Source of the DNA: Pseudolabrys sp. FHR47
Lineage (GTDB): Bacteria; Pseudomonadota; Alphaproteobacteria; Rhizobiales; Xanthobacteraceae
Reading direction: 5' to 3'
Assembly (NCBI RefSeq): GCF_005153485.1
Contig: NZ_CP039740.1
Span: 1,181,001-1,245,000 of the forward strand
Length of the DNA: 64,000 nt
The notes under the pieces were generated by a model. That model was not told the origin of the DNA, ran no database searches, and saw nothing but the letters and a program-made list of their open reading frames with translations. A program made the translations under genes and the position numbers. This document shows, one piece after another, positions 1 through 9,266 of the stretch. Position 1 is the first letter of the stretch; each line of letters opens with the position of its first letter.

Positions 1-726
1 CTCCGGCAGCGCTTCGGGCTTCAGGTCGGCCTTGCCGACATCGAACAGAAGCTCGGACTGCAGAACGAAACGGTCGCCGACAATGCGGATGTCGGGGCGG
101 TTGCCGATGATCTGACGCAAGCGGCCGAAAAAGTCGGAGCGATAGCCCTTCAGTTCCTCGACGCGCTGGGCCAGCGCGAGGTTGAGTCGCTGGCCGAGAT
201 TGGCGATCTGCGCTTGCGCTTCCTTGTCCTTCTTTTCGGATGCTTCGAGCGCGGATTCGAGGGCGGCCAACTGGCGGCGGAAGGCGGCGATCTGCTGGTT
301 GAGGATTTCGACCTGGGCCAGTGCGCGCGCGGACACCTTCTTTTCGCCCTCAAGCTGGCTGGCCAGATCGCTGGCCTTGCCCTGCGCGTCGGCAAGCCCG
401 GCGCCGGAGCCTTCGGCGATGCCGCGATAGCGGTCGCGGTCGCTCTCGGCAGTGGCGAGTGAGGCACGCAGTTGTGCCATCTGCTGTTCGAGGTCGCCTT
501 TGTTTGCCGTCTCCATCGACAAGAGTTCGGTCAGTTGCGCGATCTGGGCGTTGAGGCGCTGCAGCGCGGTATCTTTGCCGGAAATTTCCTGTTGCAGGAC
601 GAACTGCACCACGACGAAGACGGTCAGGATGAAGATGATGCTCAGGATCAACGTCGACAGCGCGTCGACGAAGCCCGGCCAGTAGTTCATTCCTTCGCCG
701 CCGCGGCGGTATTTCGCAAGGGCCAT
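1..726 (-). CDS. MotB/OmpA-like peptidoglycan-binding membrane protein (3' end cut off)
   Basis: The reading frame is open from an ATG at 726 to the window edge, so at least 242 residues are present and the C-terminus is missing. The N-terminus has NYWPGFVDALSTLIL (about residues 14-28) leading into one membrane segment (about 24-45), a layout seen in MotB/TolR-type channel partners. It is followed by a long coiled-coil region rich in Gln, Glu and Leu (about 46-185) and then by the start of an OmpA/MotB-like domain (FGRLRQIIGNRPDIRIVGDR, LLFDVGKADL). It starts 16 bases after the MotA/TolQ-like gene, so the two probably form one operon and one proton-driven complex anchored to peptidoglycan. 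No flagellar genes are nearby, so a flagellar role is unlikely. The family is clear; the exact role is unknown. Confidence 0.82.
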   Translation of the reverse strand, partial: MALAKYRRGGEGMNYWPGFVDALSTLILSIIFILTVFVVVQFVLQQEISGKDTALQRLNAQIAQLTELLSMETANKGDLEQQMAQLRASLATAESDRDRYRGIAEGSGAGLADAQGKASDLASQLEGEKKVSARALAQVEILNQQIAAFRRQLAALESALEASEKKDKEAQAQIANLGQRLNLALAQRVEELKGYRSDFFGRLRQIIGNRPDIRIVGDRFVLQSELLFDVGKADLKPEALPE

Positions 727-742
727 TGTCAGTTCACTCGCT

Positions 743-1723
743 TCAGCGCTCCGCGCGCTCGCGCACCATCACCTCCAGCAGCCGTTTGATCTCTCGCTGC
801 TGTTCGGCCTGGCCGTCGACCCAGTCGCGGATCATCTGTTGCTCGGTGCGCATGTGATGGACGAGGCCCTGGATCGCCTCGGCGAGATTGGCCATGGCGA
901 CGGACGCCTGCTTGCCGGAGCCGGTCTGTTCGACGGCGTCGCGCAGTTTCTCGATGGCGCCGCGCATTTCCATTGGCATCGCCGCCACCGCGCCCGACGG
1001 CTCGGCGGCTTGATCGTAGACGGTGGTGGACAGCCAGTCCTCGAGTTCGGTGTAGAAACGGTTCTGCGCCTGGCTTGACTGCAGGTCGAGGAAACCGAGC
1101 ACCAGCGAGCCGGCAAGACCGAACAGCGAGGACGAGAACGAAATGCCCATGCCCGACAGCGGCGCGGCAAGGCCTTCGCGCAAGGTGTCGAAGGTCGAAG
1201 CGGCGTCACCGCCCGGCTTGAGGCCCTGAATGACGCTGCCGACGGAGCCGACGGTTTCGATCAGGCCCCAGAAGGTGCCGAGCAGGCCGAGGAAGACAAG
1301 CAGGCCGGTCATGTAGCGCAGGATGTCGCGCGCCTCATCGAGACGCGTGGCGATCGAATCGAGGATCGAGCGCATCAGTTGCGGCGACATCGCCATGCGG
1401 CCGACGCGGCTGCCGAGGATCGCCGCCATCGGTGCCAGAAGCACCGGCGGGCGCTCGACCGCGAGGCCGGGATCGGCGAGGCGGAAATTGTTGACCCAGG
1501 ATATTTCTGGATAGAGCCGCGCCACCTGGCGGATCGCCAGCACGATGCCGATCAGCAGCACCGCGATGATCACGCCGTTCAGGGCCGGGTTGGCCATGAA
1601 AGCGGTCTGGATCGGTTTGTAGAGCAGGAAGGCAATCAGGCCGCCCAGAATGATGAACACCATCATCCGGAACAAAAAGATGCGGGGCGAGGACAATTTC
1701 AGGGGATCGACGTCTTTGGCCAT
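743..1723 (-). CDS. MotA/TolQ/ExbB-family proton channel protein
   Basis: This 326-residue inner-membrane protein has two N-terminal membrane segments (about residues 17-37 and 45-63), a cytoplasmic stretch, and a further pair of segments near 138-160 and 195-215 around the FLGLLGTFWGLIETVGSV motif typical of MotA/TolQ/ExbB proteins. The C-terminus is a predicted helical tail. The first gene downstream is a MotB/OmpA-like protein 16 bases away, matching the usual two-component channel arrangement. ExbB/TolQ proteins are normally about 220-240 residues, so this is a longer, MotA-like version. It most likely couples proton flow to work in the envelope; the cargo cannot be read from the sequence. 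Confidence 0.82.
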   Translation of the reverse strand: MAKDVDPLKLSSPRIFLFRMMVFIILGGLIAFLLYKPIQTAFMANPALNGVIIAVLLIGIVLAIRQVARLYPEISWVNNFRLADPGLAVERPPVLLAPMAAILGSRVGRMAMSPQLMRSILDSIATRLDEARDILRYMTGLLVFLGLLGTFWGLIETVGSVGSVIQGLKPGGDAASTFDTLREGLAAPLSGMGISFSSSLFGLAGSLVLGFLDLQSSQAQNRFYTELEDWLSTTVYDQAAEPSGAVAAMPMEMRGAIEKLRDAVEQTGSGKQASVAMANLAEAIQGLVHHMRTEQQMIRDWVDGQAEQQREIKRLLEVMVRERAER

Positions 1724-1950
1724 GAGCGTCCTGGTTCTGTGCGTCCTGCGCGTGTCCTCGGGCCGCGCCTTGAGCGGGCAGGGCCTGCCGGCCGATTCCG
1801 GCGCGGGAAGTTACCGGTCAATATGGCACAGACCGGTGACAAGGAAAAATTTTCCGGCAGGGGCGCCGGAACTCATAAATGCGCAGATTGGGTTGAAATT
1901 GCGATCCGCATCGCCCGCCCCAAACTCAGGTTAGGTGCGGGGAGAGGAAA

Positions 1951-2739
1951 TCAGGCACTCTTGAGCACCTTCACAATGTCCTTGGAGATGGTCTCGTTAC
2001 CGGCGACGATCGCGCCTTTGTCGAGCATCTGATCCGCGCCTTCACAGTCGGAGACGAAACCGCCGGCCTCGCGAACCAGAATAATGCCCGCGGCGATATC
2101 CCAGGGGCTCAAGCTGCGCTCCCAATAGCCGTCAAAGCGGCCGGCCGCGACCCAAGCGAGGTCAAGCGCGGACGCGCCAAGGCGGCGCAAACCGGCGACC
2201 TGGCCGAGCATGGCACCGGTCTCGCGCTTAACGACCTCGTGGTCGCCGTGGCCGATATGGGCCAATCCGCATGCGAGCACCGCTTCGCGCAGTTGCTTGC
2301 GACCGGCGACGCGAATGCGTCGGTCGTTGAGGAAGGCGCCCTTGCCTTTCTCGGCAATAAACAGTTCTTCGTTCGCCGGGTTGTACACGAGGCCGGCGAC
2401 GATCGCGCCTTCGCGCTCCAGCGCGATCGAAATCGCGAATTGCGGAATGCCGTGCAGGAAGTTGGTGGTGCCGTCGAGCGGATCGACAATCCAGCGATGC
2501 GTCTTGTCGTCGCCTGCCCGCACGCCGCCTTCCTCGCCGAGAAAACCGTAGCCCGGACGTGCCTTGCTCAACTCGGCATAAATCGTTTCTTCGGCGCGCC
2601 GGTCTGCGGCAGAGACGAAATTGGCGGGGCCTTTGAGCGAGACCTGCAGGTTTTCGACCTCGCCGAAATCACGCTTGAGCGAGCGGGCGGCCTTGCGCGC
2701 CGCGGCGATCATGACGTTCAAAAGAGCGGAGTGGTGCAT
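1951..2739 (-). CDS. Inositol-1-monophosphatase family protein (SuhB-like)
   Basis: A 262-residue protein with all three metal and substrate motifs of the Mg2+-dependent, Li+-sensitive phosphatase family: FLGEEGG (Glu69-Glu70), DPLDGTTNF (86-94) and SPWDIAAG (211-218). Members hydrolyse inositol monophosphate or related sugar phosphates; SuhB also has a role in rRNA transcription in enterobacteria. I place the start at the ATG at 2739 because upstream in-frame codons would run into the preceding gene and encode unconserved arginine-rich sequence. It lies 56 bases after the Sel1-repeat gene on the same strand and may be co-transcribed with it. The substrate is not certain, so no gene symbol is given. 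Confidence 0.88.
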   Translation of the reverse strand: MHHSALLNVMIAAARKAARSLKRDFGEVENLQVSLKGPANFVSAADRRAEETIYAELSKARPGYGFLGEEGGVRAGDDKTHRWIVDPLDGTTNFLHGIPQFAISIALEREGAIVAGLVYNPANEELFIAEKGKGAFLNDRRIRVAGRKQLREAVLACGLAHIGHGDHEVVKRETGAMLGQVAGLRRLGASALDLAWVAAGRFDGYWERSLSPWDIAAGIILVREAGGFVSDCEGADQMLDKGAIVAGNETISKDIVKVLKSA

Positions 2740-2795
2740 GGCGGTGGGTCTGCCCGGCTCGCTGCCTGTCGTCAAGCGCCGGGCGAAAAGGGAGG

Positions 2796-3776
2796 TTAAG
2801 GCGCGACTTCGGCCAGCGTGGACATCCACTTCTTGGCGGCTTTGTCGGCGGCCTCGCGGACTTGCGGGGACTGCTTCGACACGAAGACATCGAGTTCGGG
2901 GTCGCCGGCGCCGGCCGCCTTGGCAATCGTGTGCCATTTGACGGCTTCCACCGGATCGGCCGGCATGCCGCGGCCGGCCATCAGGATGCGGGCCAGGCGG
3001 TTCTGTGCGATCGGTGAGCCGCGGCGGGCCGCACGCAGGAAGGTCTCGGCGGCAGCCGCCTCGCTCTTTTCGGTACCCTGGCCGTTGAACTGTATGATGG
3101 CAAATTCGACCATGGCGTCGACATTGCCCGCGATCGAGGCGCGCGCCATGAGCAGCGCCGCCTGCTTGAGATCCTTCGCCACGCCGCGGCCTTCCTTGTA
3201 CATGGTGGCGAGCGCGTATTGCGCTTCCGGATTGCCGGCATTGGCGGCAACCTTGAACAGCTCGGCGGCCCGGCCGAAATCCTGGGCGAAAAGCTGACCC
3301 TGCAGATAAAGCAGGCCGAGATTGTAGTTGGCGACCGGATGGCCGAGCTTGGCGGCCTCGCCCAGCAGTCGTGCGCCTTCGGACGGATTATTGGCGCCGG
3401 CGCGGCCTTCGAAGGCGAACATGGCGAGGGCGAACAGCGCGTCGCGGTTACCTTGCGCCGCAGCCATCTTGTACCACTGCGCCGCCTTGACGTCGTCCCG
3501 GCCGACGCCGAGACCGTTGGCGTAGAGTTCGCCGAGCAGCGTCATCGCCGCGGCGTCGTTTTGCTGCGCGCGCCTGGACGCTTCGTTGAAGGCGGTCAGG
3601 AAGTAGCCGCGCTGATAGGCGCCATAGGCGACATCGGCGTTCGGGTCCACCGCCGCTGTCTGGCTGTTGGGAGCCGGCGGTGGCAGGGGCGGAGAGGCCG
3701 GGGGTCGACTCTGCGCCAGCGCCGGCGAAGCCACCAGCGCGAGCGACAGCATCAGCGCAGCGCGCGGCCATGTCAT
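2796..3776 (-). CDS. Secreted Sel1/TPR-repeat protein
   Basis: This 326-residue protein begins with a clear signal peptide (MTWPRAALMLSLALVASPALA, cleavage after about residue 21), then a proline-rich spacer, then at least five Sel1-like repeats of about 36 residues (for example AAQWYKMAAAQGNRDALFAL, AAELFKVAANAGNPEAQYAL). Sel1 repeats form alpha-solenoids that act as protein-interaction scaffolds, here in the periplasm. The start overlaps the end of the ThiE-like gene by four bases (ATGA), so the two are translationally coupled. Neither the interaction partner nor any enzymatic function is visible. Confidence 0.8.
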   Translation of the reverse strand: MTWPRAALMLSLALVASPALAQSRPPASPPLPPPAPNSQTAAVDPNADVAYGAYQRGYFLTAFNEASRRAQQNDAAAMTLLGELYANGLGVGRDDVKAAQWYKMAAAQGNRDALFALAMFAFEGRAGANNPSEGARLLGEAAKLGHPVANYNLGLLYLQGQLFAQDFGRAAELFKVAANAGNPEAQYALATMYKEGRGVAKDLKQAALLMARASIAGNVDAMVEFAIIQFNGQGTEKSEAAAAETFLRAARRGSPIAQNRLARILMAGRGMPADPVEAVKWHTIAKAAGAGDPELDVFVSKQSPQVREAADKAAKKWMSTLAEVAP

Positions 3777-4432
3777 TGCGCGGCCTCGGGCAGCTTCAGG
3801 TGCGGTGCCAGCGCGGCCAGCGCGCTAACCGGATCGCGCCAGATCCAGTCGTCGGCGGTGTGACCGGCAGCGATGAAATCGGCACCGGCCTCGATCAACG
3901 GCGTTATTTCCTCGAGCGAGGCGGCATAGGCGACACAGGGAATTTCGAACACTTCAGCCCACCACGCGACCTGCTCAAGGGTGGTTTCGAACGGCGGGCG
4001 GTGGCCTTGCGCGTCGGGCTCGCCAAACATGACATAGTCGCAGCCCGCCTCGGCCGCGGTCATGGCATCGTGGCGGCTGGTCGCTGCCCCGGCCCCGACG
4101 ATCCAGTCGGGTTTCAGAGCTTCGAGCGCATCCGCAACATCCGCCGCCGTAACATGGGCGCCATCGGCGCCGGCACGGGCGACAAGGTCAGCACGATCAT
4201 CGACCAGCAGCGCCGCACCAGCCGCCTGCGCCAATGGCGCGAGCGCCTTCACGCGGTTGATCTGCGTGCGGTCGTCGCCATCGGCGAGCCGTAACAACAC
4301 GGCCGCGACATCCCCGGCCGTCAGTGCCGACTTGAGCGCCGGCGCGAAACCGGCTGCATCGGCCATCGCCGGCGTGACCAGATAGAGACGCGGCTGTGGG
4401 CGCGGCTCGGCGATTTTCGGACGTTGGGCCAT
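3773..4432 (-). CDS. Thiamine phosphate synthase-like protein (ThiE family)
   Basis: A 219-residue TIM-barrel-type protein of the ThiE/TenI family, recognisable from RLYLVTP at the start of strand 1, ALLVDDRADLVARAGADGAHV (the conserved D-R-x-D-LA...ADG-H region) and a late PCVAYAAS...AGADFIAAG phosphate-binding section. True ThiE joins the pyrimidine and thiazole phosphates of thiamine. Here the usual GxGxxxL/GPxxxT segment is replaced by YVMFGEPDAQGHRPPF, so it may be a paralogue rather than the main thiamine enzyme. No thiamine genes or TPP riboswitch are nearby. It overlaps the downstream Sel1 gene by four bases. Confidence 0.7.
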   Translation of the reverse strand: MAQRPKIAEPRPQPRLYLVTPAMADAAGFAPALKSALTAGDVAAVLLRLADGDDRTQINRVKALAPLAQAAGAALLVDDRADLVARAGADGAHVTAADVADALEALKPDWIVGAGAATSRHDAMTAAEAGCDYVMFGEPDAQGHRPPFETTLEQVAWWAEVFEIPCVAYAASLEEITPLIEAGADFIAAGHTADDWIWRDPVSALAALAPHLKLPEAAQ

Positions 4433-4639
4433 GGCGGCGGAATGCTAGCTCAATCTGGCGGAAAAGGGGCGCCTTTTTGGAACAGATGTATTGCGACGGC
4501 AAGTGCCGCGGGCCCGCCAATGTCCGCGAAGTGCAGGGTTTGGCCGGGCGCCGCGTTAAATGGTCAGTGGCATGCGTCACTGAACATTCTCCGGGCATGG
4601 ACGTTCTTGCCATCCCGACATTTGAAATGGAGGAGCTCC

Positions 4640-4957
4640 ATGAGAGCTGTCTTTATGAGAGCCGTTTATCTCGTCGCCGCGTTGCTGATCTCAGGCTTTG
4701 CCGTTTCGACGGCCTCCGCTGCGCCCGTCGCGCCCGTGAGCGGCGTCAACCAGCACGCGCCGGTTATCGATGTGCAGTACTATCACCGCGATCGCGACCG
4801 CCGTGACTATCGCCGGCCTGCGCCACCCCCGCCGCGCTATCGCGCCGGCCACCGCTACAGCAGCGCGCCGCATGGCTGGCATAGGTATCATGCCCGTCCG
4901 CGCGACTGGAATCGCCGCGGTTGCATCATGGTCGGGCCGGTCTGGTTCTGCCCGTAG
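4640..4957 (+). CDS. Small secreted His/Arg/Pro-rich protein
   Basis: A 105-residue protein starting at the ATG at 4640, which has a good ribosome site (GGAGG at 4629-4633). Residues 1-28 form a signal peptide ending ASA-AP. The mature part is rich in Tyr, His, Arg and Pro (HRDRDRRDYRRP, PPPPRYRAGHRY) and ends with a two-cysteine segment (GCIMVGPVWFCP). Similar short, basic, C-terminally Cys-containing secreted proteins are common and uncharacterised in Rhizobiales. It is followed at once by a terminator, so it is a single-gene unit. Function unknown. Confidence 0.72.
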   Translation: MRAVFMRAVYLVAALLISGFAVSTASAAPVAPVSGVNQHAPVIDVQYYHRDRDRRDYRRPAPPPPRYRAGHRYSSAPHGWHRYHARPRDWNRRGCIMVGPVWFCP

Positions 4958-4982
4958 ACGAAATCCAATATTGAAAACGAAG

Positions 4983-5010
4983 GCCCCGGCTTCGCGCCGG
5001 GGCTTTTTTA
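4983..5010. terminator. Intrinsic terminator between convergent genes
   Basis: A perfect 8-bp stem GCCCCGGC / GCCGGGGC with a 5-base loop is followed by six T on the + strand. It serves the small secreted protein and sits 23 bases from the stop of the convergent GST gene, so it may stop both. Confidence 0.85.
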
Positions 5011-5025
5011 TCTCTTGCCGCCCGC

Positions 5026-5658
5026 TTACTTGGGCATCGGGATCGGGCCCATGTCCTTCGGTACCTGGTAACCCTTCTGCACAGCCGGACGGCCGGCGAT
5101 GGCGACGTACCAGCGCTTGACGTTGGGATACTCATTCAGGTCGATGGTCTGCCACTCGAAGCGCGAGATCCACGGCCAGATCGCGATGTCGGCGATGGAA
5201 TAATCACCGGCGACGTACTCGTGCTGACCGAGCTGCGTGTTCAACACCTTGTAGAGCCGGTGCGCTTCTTTGAGATAACGCTCCTCAGCGTAGGGCGCCT
5301 TGCCAGGATTGTACTTCACGAAGTGATGCACCTGGCCCAACATCGGGCCGGGGCCGCCCATCTGCCACATCAGCCATTCGATGACCTTGTAACGGCCTTC
5401 GCCTGACGTCGGCATCAGCTTGCCGGTCTTGTCCGCGAGATAGATCAGGATGGCGCCCGACTCCATCAGCGACATGCCGTTGTCGCGATCGACGATCACC
5501 GGGATGCGGTTGTTCGGCCCGATCTTGAGAAACTCCGGCTTGAACTGCTCGTCCTTGTTGATGTCGACGGCGTGAACCGTATAGGGCAGGCCGACCTCTT
5601 CGAGCATGATGGATGCCTTGCGGCCGTTCGGCGTGGTCCAGGTGTACAGGTCGATCAC
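5026..5658 (-). CDS. Glutathione S-transferase family protein (YfcG/YghU-like)
   Basis: A 210-residue cytosolic GST. The N-terminal thioredoxin-like domain (1-85) carries LYTWTTPNGRKASIMLEEV, the TPNG motif typical of Nu-class/YfcG-type enzymes, then NNRIPVIVD (cis-Pro) and MESGAIL for glutathione binding. The helical domain has YSIADIAIWPWISR. YfcG-like enzymes act as disulfide-bond reductases using glutathione. Translation starts at a GTG (5656-5658) preceded by AGGAA. The gene stands alone between terminators, so it is probably a separate unit. Confidence 0.88.
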   Translation of the reverse strand: MIDLYTWTTPNGRKASIMLEEVGLPYTVHAVDINKDEQFKPEFLKIGPNNRIPVIVDRDNGMSLMESGAILIYLADKTGKLMPTSGEGRYKVIEWLMWQMGGPGPMLGQVHHFVKYNPGKAPYAEERYLKEAHRLYKVLNTQLGQHEYVAGDYSIADIAIWPWISRFEWQTIDLNEYPNVKRWYVAIAGRPAVQKGYQVPKDMGPIPMPK

Positions 5659-5685
5659 GGGCGGTTTCCTCGTTCTTTATGGATT

Positions 5686-5709
5686 AAAGGCCGCCCATGG
5701 GCGGCCTTT
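5686..5709 (-). terminator. Intrinsic terminator downstream of fba
   Basis: A perfect palindrome, AAAGGCCGCCCATGGGCGGCC plus TTT, lies 27 bases past the fba stop. It is well placed to end the reverse-strand glycolytic cluster; the T run on that strand is short. Confidence 0.65.
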
Positions 5710-5735
5710 TGCAGTTTTTGTTTGCGTGGCGCGAT

Positions 5736-6761
5736 TTACGCCGCCTTCTTCTCCATATCCGCCGCCCACTTACCGAGCGCAGCCAGCGAATTCATGCGGG
5801 CCCGGTGCGTGAAAGCGGCCTGCGCGGCGGCGACGTTCGCTGCCTTGCCGGACCAGGCCTTCTGCGGCGCCGCCTGCAGCGCGCGGCCGTAGGAGAAGGT
5901 GAGGTTCCAGGGCAGGTTGCCGATCTTGTTCATGGCGTCGAGATGGGCGGTGGCTTCCTCGTCCGATTGGCCGCCCGACAGGAACGCGATGCCGGGCACG
6001 GCGCCGGGCACGCAGGCCTTGAGCATCTTAACGGTCTTCTCGGCGACTTCCTGCACCGAAGCCTTCTTCGCGCTCTTTTTGCCGGGCACCGCCATGTTCG
6101 GCTTGAGCACGATGCCTTCAAGCGGCACGCGCTGATAATAGAGTTCCTGGAACGTTTCCTTGAGCACGAACTCGGTGACTTCGTAGCAGCGCTCGATGTC
6201 GTGATCGCCGTCCATCAGCACTTCCGGCTCGACGATCGGTACGATCTGGTTCATCTGGCACAGCGCGGCGTAGCGGGCGAGCGCATGGGCGTTGGTGCGG
6301 ATCGCGGTGTAGCTCGGGATGCCGGCGCCGATATCGATCACCGCGCGCCACTTGGCGAAGCGTGCGCCCTGCTCGTAATACTTCGGCAGGCGTTCGGGGA
6401 GTTTGTCGAGGCCGGCGGTGATCAGTTCGCCCGGGCAGTTCGGCAGCGGCTTGGTGCCTTCGTCGACCTTGATGCCGGGAATCGAACCAGCCTGCTCGAT
6501 GATCTTGACAAGCGGCGTGCCGTCCTTCGCCTTCTGCCAGATCGTTTCGTCGTACAGGATCACGCCCGAGACGTAGTTCTTCATCGCTTCGGTGCTGCGG
6601 AACATCAGCTCGCGATAGTCGCGGCGATTGTCCTCGGTGTTTTCCACTCCGATGCCATCGAAGCGTTTCTTGATGGTGCCGGTGGATTCGTCGGCGGCCA
6701 GGATGCCACGGCCGTTGGCGGTCATGGCGACCGCGACTTTGTTCAGATCAGCGAGATTCAT
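5736..6761 (-). CDS. fba: Fructose-bisphosphate aldolase, class I
   Basis: A 341-residue class I (Schiff-base) aldolase of the eukaryote-like type. Visible marks are ADESTGTIKKRF (about 24-35), the WRAVIDIG region, and the active-site lysine in GIVLKPNMAVPG. The late GGQSDEEAT motif binds phosphate. It interconverts fructose-1,6-bisphosphate with glyceraldehyde-3-phosphate and DHAP in glycolysis, gluconeogenesis and possibly the Calvin cycle. It is the last gene of a tkt-gap-pgk-fba run, 37 bases after pgk, with ribosome site GAGGGGAG. Class II aldolase is common in bacteria, so use of class I is a lineage trait rather than a damaged gene. Confidence 0.95.
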   Translation of the reverse strand: MNLADLNKVAVAMTANGRGILAADESTGTIKKRFDGIGVENTEDNRRDYRELMFRSTEAMKNYVSGVILYDETIWQKAKDGTPLVKIIEQAGSIPGIKVDEGTKPLPNCPGELITAGLDKLPERLPKYYEQGARFAKWRAVIDIGAGIPSYTAIRTNAHALARYAALCQMNQIVPIVEPEVLMDGDHDIERCYEVTEFVLKETFQELYYQRVPLEGIVLKPNMAVPGKKSAKKASVQEVAEKTVKMLKACVPGAVPGIAFLSGGQSDEEATAHLDAMNKIGNLPWNLTFSYGRALQAAPQKAWSGKAANVAAAQAAFTHRARMNSLAALGKWAADMEKKAA

Positions 6762-6798
6762 TGTCGTCTCCCCTCGTTACGGGCGGCACATCGTGCCG

Positions 6799-7992
6799 CT
6801 ATTTTACTCTGAGAACCTCAACCCCCGGCAAGGCCTTGCCCTCGAGCCATTCGAGGAAGGCGCCGCCGGCGGCGGAAACATAGGTGAAGCGGTCGGTCAC
6901 GCCGGCCACATTGAGCGCCGCGACGGTATCGCCGCCGCCTGCCACGGTGACCAGTTTGCCGGCCTGGGTCAGTTCGGCCGCGGCTTCCGCCACTGAAACG
7001 GTGCCCTTGTCGAAGGGTTCCATCTCGAAGGCGCCGAACGGGCCATTCCAGACCAGGGTCTTGGCGCGCGCCAGCACCGATACTGCCTGCTCGATGCTCT
7101 TCGGGCCGATGTCGAGCACCATGTCGTTGTCGCCAACCTGATCGGCATCGACAACGCGCGACGGCGCGTTGGCTTCGAACTTCTGCGCGACCACGACATC
7201 GACCGGCAGCACGATGTCGCGTTTGGCGGTCTTGGCCTGCGCCATGATCTTCTGCGCGGTGGGGACGAGGTCTGCTTCAACGAGCGATTTGCCCATTTTC
7301 TTGCCCTGCGCGAGCAAGAAAGTGTTGGCCATGGCGCCGCCGATGATCAGCGCATCGACGCGCTCCAGCAGATTGCCAAGCAGTTCGAGCTTGGTCGAAA
7401 TCTTGGCGCCGCCGACAATGGCGGCGAGCGGGCGTTCGGGATGTTCGAGGGCGCGGGTGAGCGCCAAGAGTTCTTCCTGCATGGCGCGGCCGGCATAAGC
7501 CGGCAATTTGTGGCCGAGGCCTTCGGTCGAGGCATGGGCGCGGTGCGCGGCCGAGAAGGCGTCGTTGACCCAGATGTCGCCGAGCTTCGCCAGCGCCGCG
7601 ACGAAAGCCGGATCGTTCTTTTCCTCGCCGGCATGGAAGCGCGTGTTCTCGAGGCAGAGAATGTCGCCAGAGTGCATCTCGGCGACGGCTTTCTCGGCGG
7701 CTTCGCCGATGCAGTCGGCCGCAAAGGCGACCTTGCGCTTGATGACATGCGCGACTTCGGCCGCGACCGGTTTGAGCGATTGCGTGAGGTCGACGCCCTT
7801 CGGCCGGCCGAAATGCGACAGCAGGATCACCTTGGCGCCCTTGTCGGCGAGCTCGGTGATGGCCGGGCCGATGCGCTCGATGCGCGTTGCATCGGTGACG
7901 ACGCCGTTCTCCAGCGGCACGTTGAGGTCGACGCGGACCAGCACGCGCTGGCCTTTGACGTCGACGTGATCGAGGGTGTGGAATTGACTCAT
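6799..7992 (-). CDS. pgk: Phosphoglycerate kinase
   Basis: A 397-residue, full-length phosphoglycerate kinase. The N-domain shows [14 protein letters not shown] (3-PGA-binding Arg/Asp), [11 protein letters not shown] and [14 protein letters not shown]. The C-domain has [26 protein letters not shown] and the nucleotide-binding GGGDTVAAL. It catalyses 1,3-bisphosphoglycerate + ADP to 3-phosphoglycerate + ATP. It lies between gap and fba on the same strand; the 136 bases separating it from gap are filled by two copies of a palindromic repeat that may affect transcript processing. Confidence 0.97.
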   Translation of the reverse strand: MSQFHTLDHVDVKGQRVLVRVDLNVPLENGVVTDATRIERIGPAITELADKGAKVILLSHFGRPKGVDLTQSLKPVAAEVAHVIKRKVAFAADCIGEAAEKAVAEMHSGDILCLENTRFHAGEEKNDPAFVAALAKLGDIWVNDAFSAAHRAHASTEGLGHKLPAYAGRAMQEELLALTRALEHPERPLAAIVGGAKISTKLELLGNLLERVDALIIGGAMANTFLLAQGKKMGKSLVEADLVPTAQKIMAQAKTAKRDIVLPVDVVVAQKFEANAPSRVVDADQVGDNDMVLDIGPKSIEQAVSVLARAKTLVWNGPFGAFEMEPFDKGTVSVAEAAAELTQAGKLVTVAGGGDTVAALNVAGVTDRFTYVSAAGGAFLEWLEGKALPGVEVLRVK

Positions 7993-8008
7993 GTTGAACT
8001 ATCCGTGG

Positions 8009-8120
8009 CCCTCATCCTTCGAGACGCGCCGCTTTGCGGCGCTCCTCAGGATGAGGGATAAAGATTTGAAGTCCTCGTCCTGAGGAGCTGGCCGCAAGGC
8101 CGGCGTCTCGAAGGACGAGG
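8009..8120. repeat. Two copies of a palindromic intergenic repeat (CTCATCC-TTCGAGACG type)
   Basis: Between gap and pgk are two hairpin units, 8009-8057 and 8073-8120. The arms of each are versions of CCTCATCCTTCGAGACGC and GCTCCTCAGGATGAGG. This palindrome is widely scattered in Bradyrhizobiaceae-type genomes. It may act as a processing or stability hairpin inside the operon mRNA. Confidence 0.8.
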
Positions 8121-8128
8121 CAATTCGA

Positions 8129-9136
<1,008 letters not shown>

Positions 9137-9171
9137 TTTTCAGTCGCTCCCGGTCGTTATATTTGCGCAGT

Positions 9172-9254
9172 CACGGCCCCGCGAAAGCGGGGCATTCGGC
9201 GCTTGACGGGCCCATAGCCAGCGAAAACTGGATCGCCCGCTTTCGCGGGCGATG
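9172..9254. repeat. Palindromic repeat pair (CCCGCGAAAGCGGGG type) between tkt and gap
   Basis: Two short hairpins (GCCCCGCGAAAGCGGGGC and TCGCCCGCTTTCGCGGGCGA) about 50 bases apart belong to the same family as repeats at 23.46, 26.44, 55.08 and 56.99 kb. Confidence 0.7.
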
Positions 9255-9266
9255 ACAGCAGGTGAA

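Noticed and set aside
3773-4432. Calling this gene the main thiamine phosphate synthase with certainty
   Set aside because: The usual C-terminal glycine-rich phosphate motif is altered and there is no thiamine operon or TPP riboswitch nearby.
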